Shown piece by piece: positions 32,727-39,686 of a stretch of DNA of 39,686 bases. Source of the stretch: JBDNJM01 sp041687755 (lineage in GTDB: Bacteria > Planctomycetota > UBA1135 > GCA-002686595). The stretch covers positions 1 through 39,686 of the forward strand of contig JBDNJM010000049.1 in the NCBI GenBank assembly GCA_041687755.1. The letters are read 5' to 3'. The notes beneath the pieces are model-generated. The model searched no databases. It was not told where the DNA came from and was given only the letters and a program-made list of their open reading frames with translations. Each line of letters starts with the position of its first letter. Within the stretch, counting starts at the first letter, position 1. Both the position numbers and the translations under genes were made by a program.

Positions 32727-34703
32727 CTAGCGCGCGCCTGCCTGCATGCCATGCAGGCGAGCGTACAGTCCGTCGAGGACCAACAATTCGTCGTGGGAGC
32801 CCAGCTCGACCAACTCGCCTTCCTCCAGCACCGCGATGCGGTCCGCCCGACGAACGGTCGACAAGCGGTGCGCGATGACCAGCACCGTGCGCCCGTGCAT
32901 CAAGCGCTCGAGCGCCGCCTGGACCTCGCGCTCGCTCTCGGTGTCGAGCGCGCTGGTCGCCTCGTCCAGCAACAGCAGCGGCGCCTGCTTCAGCAGCGCG
33001 CGCGCGATCGCGATGCGCTGGCGCTGGCCGCCCGAGAGGCGCGAGCCGGCGTCGGCGACGTCCGTCTCGTAGCCGTTCGGCAGGCCGAGGATGAACTCGT
33101 GGATGTGCGCGGCCTTCGCGGCGTCGTGGACTTCCTCGAGCGTGGCCTCCGGCTTGCCGTAGCGCAGATTTTCGAGGATCGTCGTGTGGAACAGGAACGA
33201 CTCCTGCCCGACCATCGCGTACTGCTTCGACCAGTCGTCGAGGGACACCCCGCGCAGGTCTCGACCGCCAGCGGTCACCGTGCCCTCGGTCGGATCAAGG
33301 AAGCGCGCGACCAGGTCCATCGCGGTGCTCTTGCCCGAGCCCGAGGGGCCCACGAGCGCCAGCGTCTCGCCGGCGGCGAGGTGCAGGTTGAGCCCTTTGA
33401 GGGCGGGGCGATCCTCGGCCTCGTAAGACAGCGTCACGTTCTCGAGGCGGACGCCGTCGCCGATCCCTTGGAGCGGCGCCGCGCCGACGGGATCGATCAG
33501 GTCGACATCCTCGGCCAGCAGGGACTCAAGCCGTACCGCCGCGCCCATCGCTTCCTGCAGGCGCGTGACGCCCTGGCTCGTGCGGCGCAGGTGGTTGTAG
33601 GCCTGGGCCACGCCCACGAAGAACACGGCGATCTCGCCCCCGTTAATCGTCGGGCCGTCGCCGTCGCCGCGCACCACGACCCAGCCGATGATCACCAGCA
33701 GCGCGCCGATGCCGAGGTTTGAGAGCAGCGCGGTGGACGCGCGCGTGATCGCGATCGCGCGCACCATTCGCAGGGTCTTGCCGCGGAAGTCGCGGTTGAG
33801 CACGGCGTAGCGCGCCAGCTCGCGCTCTTCCGCGCGAAACGCCTTGACCGTGCGCACGCCCGAGAACATCTGCGTCATGGCCTGCACCGAAGCGCCGAGG
33901 CTTGTGGCGCTCTTGGTCGAGCCCTTGCGCACGCGCTTGCTCAAGATCAGCACGGGCAGGGCGAGCAGCGGCAGGGCGATCAGCAGCGGGACGATCAGCC
34001 AGGGCGCCGCGTAGGCCGCGATCGCGAAACCGGCCAGCGCCTTCGCCGGCTCCATCACCAGGTCCCGGATGGCGATGTCGAGCGCGATCAGCGTCGCCTG
34101 CACGTCCGCGCTGACGCGGCTGATCAGATCGCCGAGTTGGCGGCGCCCGTGGTAGCGCACGCTGAGCCCCATCAGGTGCTGCGCGATGCGCTGGCGCAGG
34201 TCGATCACCAGGTTCAGGCTGACCCAACGCGAGAGGTAAACGAACCCGTACTGGGCGACCGCAGTGATGATCCCGAGCACCGCGACCGCCACAGCGAGTG
34301 CGATCAGAACGGTCAGGCGCGAGTCGTCCGTGCCCTCGGTGACCGACTCGACCCAGCCGCGCAGGCCCCCGACCGCACGGTTCACCAGGTCGATCTTCTC
34401 GCCCGGCTCGGGATCCTCGGGCGTCTCGCCCGAGATGATCGGCCACAGCGGCTTGATCAGCAGGATCGGCGCGTTCTGCCCAAAGGCCGACACCGCCCCG
34501 AAGACCGCCACCATCACCAGCGCCAACCGACGCCCCGGCAGGTGCGGGCTCAACAGAGCGACGAAGCCCCGCAGGTTGGAGGTCTGCTCCTCCGGAGGCG
34601 TCGGCGGAGCCGCCGAACGGGCCTGCCTAGAGCCCTCCGAAGACCCGGCGTCGGCCGGAGCCACCGGGTCGGGGCGTTCGCTCTGTTCGCTGTTGGACGA
34701 CAT
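32727..34703 (-). CDS. ABC transporter, fused permease/ATPase (MsbA-like)
   Basis: A 658-residue half-transporter. After a Ser/Pro/Glu-rich N-terminus (about 1-45), six membrane helices (about 55-390) form the exporter domain, with a large periplasmic loop after helix 1 (GETPEDPEPGEKIDLVNRAV). The nucleotide-binding domain shows Walker A GPSGSGKST (about 452), Q-loop GQESFLFHTTI, signature LSGGQRQRIAIARAL, Walker B LLLLDEATSALD and H-loop VIAHRLSTV. This is the MsbA/lipid or multidrug exporter type. The role in lipid A or glycolipid export is inferred; the GT2/LAB_N pair upstream in the window acts in related chemistry. Monocistronic. Confidence 0.93.
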   Translation of the reverse strand: MSSNSEQSERPDPVAPADAGSSEGSRQARSAAPPTPPEEQTSNLRGFVALLSPHLPGRRLALVMVAVFGAVSAFGQNAPILLIKPLWPIISGETPEDPEPGEKIDLVNRAVGGLRGWVESVTEGTDDSRLTVLIALAVAVAVLGIITAVAQYGFVYLSRWVSLNLVIDLRQRIAQHLMGLSVRYHGRRQLGDLISRVSADVQATLIALDIAIRDLVMEPAKALAGFAIAAYAAPWLIVPLLIALPLLALPVLILSKRVRKGSTKSATSLGASVQAMTQMFSGVRTVKAFRAEERELARYAVLNRDFRGKTLRMVRAIAITRASTALLSNLGIGALLVIIGWVVVRGDGDGPTINGGEIAVFFVGVAQAYNHLRRTSQGVTRLQEAMGAAVRLESLLAEDVDLIDPVGAAPLQGIGDGVRLENVTLSYEAEDRPALKGLNLHLAAGETLALVGPSGSGKSTAMDLVARFLDPTEGTVTAGGRDLRGVSLDDWSKQYAMVGQESFLFHTTILENLRYGKPEATLEEVHDAAKAAHIHEFILGLPNGYETDVADAGSRLSGGQRQRIAIARALLKQAPLLLLDEATSALDTESEREVQAALERLMHGRTVLVIAHRLSTVRRADRIAVLEEGELVELGSHDELLVLDGLYARLHGMQAGAR

Positions 34704-34805
34704 CGGGCCGCCCCGCCGGATTCAGCGGAGCGGCCCGAAGCCTATCGAGCGGAGCCGGGGCTCCGCCACTGATCTACCTTTCAGCCCGTGGATAATTCAC
34801 CGGGA

Positions 34806-36509
34806 TTACTCGCCGGCGGCCACGTCGCTGAGTTCGCGGGCGAAGGCGTTGAAGCGGGTCGCCACGTAGTCCTCGGTCGCCATCTTGCGCACGTTCTCGT
34901 CCGCGATGGTGGTCGTGCGCTGCGGGGGCAGCTTGGAGACGACGCGGGCGATGTAGTAGCCGTAGGGCCCCACGAAGGGGCCGCCCAGCTCGCCGGGCTC
35001 GATGTTGTAGAAAATCTCGTCGGCCACGCTGCTGCCGGTTAGGAACAGGTCGAAGTCGCTCTCGCCGAGGTCGCGCAGGAGCTCGTTGCGGTACTTCATG
35101 CCGAAGCGGCCCTTGTTCTTCTTGGCGGGCGCCTGCTGCAGCGACTGCTGGTTGGTCGGCGCCGGCGGATCCCAGAAGTCCGAGTACTGCTCGATCAGCT
35201 CGCCCCAGGCCTCGCCCTCGGACTCCCGCAGGGCGGCGACGACCTCACCGGCGCGCTCGCTTGCGTCTTCCCAGCCGTTTTCAATCCAACGGTTGTTCTC
35301 GAAGTCGAAGGCGGAGAGCAGGATCACCTCGGAGTCGACGCGCGCGAGGTTGAGCATCCCGTTGCCGCGCTCGGCCATGTAGCCGTTGAGCGCCTCGTCG
35401 GTGACCTCGTCGGCGATCATGCGGCGGTAGGACTCCAGCAGGGTCCAGTACTCGCGGTAGATCTCCATGGAGGGGAAGCCCTTAAACTGGCGCACGATCG
35501 CCTCGAACGGGAACAGCGTTGCCTCGGCGGGCGGCGCGGTGTGCTCGGCGTAGGCGCTGGCAGCTGTCTCGGGGTCGAGCAAGTTGCCGGCCTGGGACAG
35601 CGCGCTCTCGATCATCTTGGTGCGCTGGACCCAGTCGATCGTGGCCTGAACGTCCGCCTCGCTGACGGTCCGGCGCACCAGCGGGTAGACCTCGGAAACC
35701 ATGACGTCGACACCGTTGACGCGCATCGCGACGTCGGCGGGCAGGCCGTCGGAGCCGAACTCGATGTCGGCGACCTCATCGAGCGTGCCGCGCAGCTGCT
35801 GACGCATCAGCATCTTGAACAGGCCCTGGCCCTGGTCGGGGGAGGCTTCAGTGCCGGCCGCTTCGCGCTCTGCGGCGCCCTGGATCATCTTCGAGATGAA
35901 CTCCTCGCCCATCTTGGACTTCAGGGCCTCGGTGGTCGTCGGCGGCCACTCGCGCGGATCGTCGGGCAGGAACACGATGTCGAACAGCTTGCCCTGCAAG
36001 GTCACCCGCTCGAGGTCATTGGGGTCGATGCTGTTGTGACGCAGGACGGAAGCCGGGTCCAGGGTCGGGTACTGGGCCGTGACCTGGTCGAGCGTGTCCT
36101 TCATCGCCGCCTGGATATCCTCCGCGGCGACCGCGAACTTCGCCGGGTCCGCACCCGCGTCGATCTGGCGCTGCATCTCCTCGGCGATGTACAGGTCGAG
36201 CTTGCGGCTCTCGAGCGCGGCGGAGCCGTGCTGGTACACCAGCGCGCGGCGCAGCTCGTCCTCGGTCACCACGATATCCGAGGGGGCGACGCTGCCGCCG
36301 AGCACGCTCGCCGCACGGCGCAGCTGCTCGCTGGGGATCACCAGCTGGCCCATGCCGGGCACGGGCTCCTCGGGGGCCGGAGCGGCTTGAGCCAAGGGCG
36401 CGGCTTGGGCAGGGGCCACGGCGGCCTCCTGGGCCACGGCGAGGCCCAGCAGGGCAACGGCAGCAAGGGGCGGCAACCCCAGGGTCGCCAAGACGTGTGC
36501 GGATTTCAT
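34806..36509 (-). CDS. Secreted parvulin/SurA-like foldase, distant
   Basis: A 567-residue exported protein with a signal peptide (LAAVALLGLAVAQEA) and a Pro/Ala/Gln-rich linker. It is mostly helical and acidic, with a SurA-like N-terminal region (about 60-200: ALVYQHGSAALESRKLDLYI) and a C-terminal part with FDLFLTGSSVADEIF and GELGGPFVGPYGYYIARVVS, close to the GxxGGPF...GYYI/HI end of PpiC parvulin domains. It may assist outer-membrane or secreted protein folding. The catalytic parvulin residues are not clearly all present, so it could be a chaperone only. Start at the ATG at 36509, divergent from the unknown gene at 36794. Confidence 0.68.
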   Translation of the reverse strand: MKSAHVLATLGLPPLAAVALLGLAVAQEAAVAPAQAAPLAQAAPAPEEPVPGMGQLVIPSEQLRRAASVLGGSVAPSDIVVTEDELRRALVYQHGSAALESRKLDLYIAEEMQRQIDAGADPAKFAVAAEDIQAAMKDTLDQVTAQYPTLDPASVLRHNSIDPNDLERVTLQGKLFDIVFLPDDPREWPPTTTEALKSKMGEEFISKMIQGAAEREAAGTEASPDQGQGLFKMLMRQQLRGTLDEVADIEFGSDGLPADVAMRVNGVDVMVSEVYPLVRRTVSEADVQATIDWVQRTKMIESALSQAGNLLDPETAASAYAEHTAPPAEATLFPFEAIVRQFKGFPSMEIYREYWTLLESYRRMIADEVTDEALNGYMAERGNGMLNLARVDSEVILLSAFDFENNRWIENGWEDASERAGEVVAALRESEGEAWGELIEQYSDFWDPPAPTNQQSLQQAPAKKNKGRFGMKYRNELLRDLGESDFDLFLTGSSVADEIFYNIEPGELGGPFVGPYGYYIARVVSKLPPQRTTTIADENVRKMATEDYVATRFNAFARELSDVAAGE

Positions 36510-36793
36510 GAAAAGAGAGCGTGGGGGGTCTGCCGGGCGGGCCGGCGGTGGATCGAAGGGGTCCGTTCGAGGAGTGTTCGGGCGAGCGAGGAGCGAGCCG
36601 GTGATGGCCCACCGGAGCTACGCAGCCGCCGGGGTCTCCGTTGGAGCCGGGCCGACGTCCCGCCCCGCGAAATCACCGGTCGGGCGTCTGGGGCGACTAT
36701 CCTAAGCCTTGGCGCCCTGGTGCGCCTCCCCCCTCGGAGGCCGGCTGCCCTCTGAGTCTCCGGCCCGGCCCGCCGCGGGCCCCCCAACCCCCC

Positions 36794-37531
36794 ATGCACT
36801 ACACCCCCCGCACCATCGCGTTCCACTGCGAGCTGCTGCACCCCGCCTGGACCCCCGACGCCAGCGCCGTCCAGCGGGTCCATAACCGCCTGTTCCAGGA
36901 CGGCCAGCCGCTCTACCGCAGCTTCGAGGTGCGCCACGAGGGCATCGTCCTCGCCAATCCGACCGGGCCCGGGGCCCTTTCCCAGGCCATTTTCTTGGGC
37001 GATCGAGTGCGTTTCATCGAGGAGCACACCGGTCTGCTCGTCGAGGGTTTCTCCCAGCGCATCCAGCGCCTGGTGGAGCTCGCCACCGCCGAACGACCCG
37101 TGCCCCTGTTCACCGGCCAGGTCGTGACCGTCCGGACCTTGATCAACCCGCGCAACCACGCCAGCGGAGCCGGGTACCTCCACGACGGGCTCCTGGGCCT
37201 GGGCGACGCCCTGAGCGAGTTCGAGCGGCCCGCCCAGGGTCTCGGACTGCGGCTGTCCTTCGGGCCCCGCCCCGGCGAGCCGAATGCCTTTGGCGTCCGG
37301 GTCGAATCGCTGCCGCAGGACCCGCGCAGCCTGTTCATCGAGAGCCAGGGCACCTTCCCGCCCATCCCTATGACCGCCACGGTCATCCAGTCCGGAACGC
37401 CCGTGGACATCCCCACCGGCCTGGAAGCCATCGAACAGAACGTGAGAGCCACCTACGTCTTCGCGACCGAGCGGGTCCCGCGCTTCCTGCAGCGCTTCGA
37501 CGAAGCTCGCGAGGAGCCCCAGAGCGAATGA
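36794..37531 (+). CDS. Hypothetical protein, coupled to a lipoprotein gene
   Basis: A 245-residue soluble protein starting MHYTPRTIAFHCELLHPAW at the ATG at 36794; the frame upstream of it is open but low in protein-like content. I recognise no family for certain; the pattern of an N-terminal strand, a WxPDASAVQRVHNRL helix and SQAIFLGDRVRFIEEHTGLL recalls TIGR04255-like proteins. It has no signal peptide. Its stop overlaps the start of the next gene by four bases (37528-37531), so both belong to one operon, which opens divergently from the foldase-like gene. Confidence 0.6.
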   Translation: MHYTPRTIAFHCELLHPAWTPDASAVQRVHNRLFQDGQPLYRSFEVRHEGIVLANPTGPGALSQAIFLGDRVRFIEEHTGLLVEGFSQRIQRLVELATAERPVPLFTGQVVTVRTLINPRNHASGAGYLHDGLLGLGDALSEFERPAQGLGLRLSFGPRPGEPNAFGVRVESLPQDPRSLFIESQGTFPPIPMTATVIQSGTPVDIPTGLEAIEQNVRATYVFATERVPRFLQRFDEAREEPQSE

Positions 37532-38289
37532 TGGCGCGCCGCATGCCCACCCTCCGAAGTGCCCCAGCGCGGGCCCTGTCCGTGCTCACGCTGAGCGCCC
37601 TGGCAGCCGCCGCCTGCAGCGGGCCTGAGGACACCCCGCTGGCGCCGGCCTCCGAGCGCTGGCCCGCCGGTACGGTGATCGCCGTGGGCGATCAGCCGCT
37701 CGGGCTCGAGGAACTGCAGGTCATCGCCCGCGGCGTGGCCGCGCTGTTCCCCGGCGAGGTCCCGCGCGCGCACCTGCGCCGGGCGCTCAAGACGACGGTT
37801 CTGCCGCGGCTCGCCGTCGCCGCGGTCCACTCCCCGGCGCGCGCCAAGGCCCTGACCGCTGCGGAGCAGCGCCTGGCCGAGCTGCGCGCGGAGCCCGCTC
37901 GCTCGGCCGAGCTCGCGCTCGAGTTCGGCAACTGGAAGTCGCTCGACCTTGAGCTCTGGGCCGCGGCCCAGGACAGTCTCCGCGCTGCCGGCCTAGACGA
38001 CTTCGCCGAGCCCGAGAACGTTCCGCCCGCCGGCGCCCTCCCGGCCGCGTGGTTCGGACCCGTCGAGGTCTTGGGCGAGTTCGTCGTCGCCCGCGTCGAG
38101 GGCACGCGCCCCGGCCGCACCCCCGCCGACCTGCAGCTGGAACTGCGCCTGCAGCGCTTCGGATTCCTCCGCGACGACTTCGACATCCACGATTTGCGCG
38201 GTGCGTACGCCCAGTCGGACCTGGAGATCGTCGACGAGGAAATCGGTGACCTGATCTCCGGCTTCTACCTCCAACAGCTCGGCCACTAG
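37528..38289 (+). CDS. Lipoprotein, possible foldase N-domain
   Basis: A 253-residue predicted lipoprotein: signal peptide with the lipobox AAAC (Cys29), then a Pro-rich linker and GTVIAVGDQPLGLEELQVIA followed by an all-helical region with HLRRALKTTVLPRLAVAAVH, similar in layout to the N-terminal chaperone domain of SurA/PrsA. The C-terminal half contains FGPVEVLGEFVVARVEGTRP, like the end of a degenerate parvulin domain, and DIHDLRGAYAQSDLEIVDEE. The parallel with the foldase-like gene at 34806 suggests related roles. Family assignment is inference. Coupled to the preceding gene. Confidence 0.5.
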   Translation: MMARRMPTLRSAPARALSVLTLSALAAAACSGPEDTPLAPASERWPAGTVIAVGDQPLGLEELQVIARGVAALFPGEVPRAHLRRALKTTVLPRLAVAAVHSPARAKALTAAEQRLAELRAEPARSAELALEFGNWKSLDLELWAAAQDSLRAAGLDDFAEPENVPPAGALPAAWFGPVEVLGEFVVARVEGTRPGRTPADLQLELRLQRFGFLRDDFDIHDLRGAYAQSDLEIVDEEIGDLISGFYLQQLGH

Positions 38290-38306
38290 CCGGCCCCCCC
38301 AAGCAC

Positions 38307-39542
38307 ATGCTCCAGCTCGCCCACGCCCTGCGCACCCCGCTGCTCGCCGCGCTGCTGATCGGCCTCGTCCCCGCGAAGGACGACGACCTGCTACCGAACG
38401 CCCCCGAGCTCAACCCCTACCTGGGCACCGACCTCCAGCTGATGGACGAGGCCGGCTTCGTTTCGCTGGGCGGCTTCGAGTTCGGCACGACGGACACCGC
38501 CGCGGTGGACAAGCTGCTGCGCAGCGCCGATATCCGCTGGATCGAGACGGCGCACTTCGAAATGGGCTTTGGGCTACCCGAGTACAAGGCCTCCGCCAAG
38601 GAGCGCAAGAAGATCGAGGCCGAGCTCGAGGTGCTGCGCGAGACCCTGCCGGACCTGCCTCGCAAGGGCAGCAGGCTCGACCGCTGGGTGCGCGCGATCC
38701 TGTTCGCCAGCCGCATCGAGCAGGTCCACGCCCGCGTCTCGGAGCTGCTGCAGGTCACCGACGACATGTTCTCGGATGGCGAAGCGGTGTGGACCTCCCC
38801 GGAGACCTACTTCGGCTGGGGCTCGCAGTTCGGCCAGCGCGGCAAGTTCGAGCTGCTGCTCCTGCCGGGCGAGAACAAGAGCAGGGACTACCTGCGCGAG
38901 ACCTTCGGGGTGATCGTTTCCTCGACCCAGCGCTGGAACGTGATCGACCGCGACTCCTTGATCATCGTCTTCAACGACGCGAGCGACGGGCTCAACAAGG
39001 ACCCGAACATGCACGCCCACGTCGCCTACAACCTGGCGATCAACCTGCTCGACGGGTACCGCCACTACAGCTACGACATCCCCGTCTGGCTGAGCGTCGG
39101 CTTCGGGCACCTGGTCGAGCGCGAGATCAACCCCTACTACAACACCTTCGACATGTCCGAGGGCGGTGAGACGATCGACGCCCGCGAGAACGACTGGCAC
39201 AAGCACGTCGTCAAGCTCGTCGCCGCCGACGAGGTCCCGAGCATCGCGAAGTTGATGCGCATCGACGACTACGGCGACATGACCTTCGACCTGCACGCGG
39301 TCTCTTGGTCGTACGTGCAGTACCTCAGCGTGGAGCACCCCGAGGGCTTCGCCAAGATCCTCGGGCGCATCAAGTCGCTGCTGAACGAAGAGAACGTCCC
39401 CGACGGAGCCGGCATGCCCAACCACCTGCGCGAGGCGTTCGCGCAAGAGCTTGGCATGACCTACGGAAAGTTCCAGGCCGCCTGGAGCGAGTGGCTGACC
39501 TCGGAGCCGGCGGGGCTCCTGAACGACCTGCCGCGGCGCTGA
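38307..39542 (+). CDS. Secreted gluzincin-like protein lacking the zinc motif
   Basis: A 411-residue exported protein (signal peptide about 1-23). Its layout recalls peptidase MA/DUF1570 proteins: an N-terminal helical region, a beta part (RGKFELLLLPGENKSRDYL), then MHAHVAYNLAINLLDGY where the HExxH helix would be, and IPVWLSVGFGHLVEREINPY, matching the usual P-x-WLxEGLAxYxE motif. Neither HExxH nor the third ligand pattern is intact, so it is probably non-catalytic. It follows the lipoprotein by 17 bases and may share its operon. Its TGA stop forms the first bases of a family 2 repeat. Confidence 0.65.
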   Translation: MLQLAHALRTPLLAALLIGLVPAKDDDLLPNAPELNPYLGTDLQLMDEAGFVSLGGFEFGTTDTAAVDKLLRSADIRWIETAHFEMGFGLPEYKASAKERKKIEAELEVLRETLPDLPRKGSRLDRWVRAILFASRIEQVHARVSELLQVTDDMFSDGEAVWTSPETYFGWGSQFGQRGKFELLLLPGENKSRDYLRETFGVIVSSTQRWNVIDRDSLIIVFNDASDGLNKDPNMHAHVAYNLAINLLDGYRHYSYDIPVWLSVGFGHLVEREINPYYNTFDMSEGGETIDARENDWHKHVVKLVAADEVPSIAKLMRIDDYGDMTFDLHAVSWSYVQYLSVEHPEGFAKILGRIKSLLNEENVPDGAGMPNHLREAFAQELGMTYGKFQAAWSEWLTSEPAGLLNDLPRR

Positions 39543-39686
39543 GAGGCCGTTAAGAAATGGCGCTGCCCGGCCGAAGTGCCTCTCAGTTGCCTTTTGGCCC
39601 ATCGTCTGACGACGCTGGAGCGCACAGGGCGCTCGCGGATTGCGCCAGGCCCAAGGATTCACGCTCTGTGAGAGGCCGGTAAGAAA
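39540..39686 (+). repeat. Family 2 stop-anchored structured repeat, copy B, tandem
   Basis: The first unit (39540-39656) starts at the TGA stop of the gluzincin-like gene and matches copy A at 29476-29592 at about 80% in a gapless hand alignment of 117 bases. A hairpin pairs CTGAGAGGC (39539-39547) with GCCTCTCAG (39578-39586), followed by a CTTTT. A perfect GAGCGC/GCGCTC stem lies in the second half. After 12 bases the sequence TGAGAGGCCGGTAAGAAA (39669-39686) begins a second unit, a period of 129 bases, cut by the window edge. Confidence 0.8.

Noticed and set aside
39540..39686. A CRISPR array at the window edge
   Set aside because: The unit is 117 bp with a 12-bp spacer and strong internal pairing; no cas gene is near.

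Overview
The window is a high-GC bacterial chromosome segment. Two 60-base lines counted by hand give 47 G/C of 60 at 6661-6720 and 35 of 60 at 661-720. The gene content suggests an uncultured or marine planctomycete-type lineage: FG-GAP/VCBS and kelch secreted proteins, a secreted protein with a repeated 'DAGS-NAGQTYLVLGS' style C-terminal domain, a DUF4198-like protein behind an FG-GAP gene, short intergenic distances and few clear Shine-Dalgarno sites. This taxonomic guess is inference; no rRNA is present.

Layout. 1-2477 is the right end of an integrated element of lower GC: a C-terminal remnant of an ISL3-type transposase, an unknown gene, and a large serine recombinase whose frame runs into tRNA-Pro(GGG). 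2478-9936 carries small membrane proteins, plsY-gpsA (phosphatidic acid synthesis), a hydantoinase A/oxoprolinase-like gene, a 7Fe ferredoxin and an SGNH-hydrolase lipoprotein. 10071-16329 holds a TonB-dependent receptor, tRNA-Gly(GCC), an overlapping thiD/DHH-phosphoesterase pair and a TIM-barrel isomerase. 16490-22879 is a minus-strand block of secreted proteins (FG-GAP protein, 31-aa membrane peptide, DUF4198-like protein, unknown secreted protein, kelch protein). The block starts from a promoter whose spacer is a 19-bp Fur-like palindrome. 23049-29473 has purB, an overlapping chain nadC / anti-sigma-type ATPase / vanZ-like, a ComEA-like HhH protein, and a GT2 glycosyltransferase followed by a tandem LAB_N membrane protein. 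29590-39542 has a possible degenerate PD-(D/E)XK protein, ruvC divergent from overlapping ispD-ispF, an MsbA-like ABC exporter, two parvulin-foldase-like secreted proteins around an unknown gene, and a secreted protein resembling a gluzincin peptidase without its zinc motif.

The most unusual signals are not genes. Two families of structured intergenic repeats each begin at a fixed distance from a TGA stop codon. Family 1 (7487-7667 and 12964-13147, about 180 bp) has 24-bp inverted termini starting exactly four bases after the stop codon in both copies. Family 2 (29476-29592 and 39540-39656, 117 bp, about 80% identical by a gapless hand alignment) uses the TGA stop codon of the neighbouring gene as its own first three bases in both copies, and starts a second tandem unit at the window edge. 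The other notable signal is the operator-in-spacer, apparently leaderless promoter of the FG-GAP operon.
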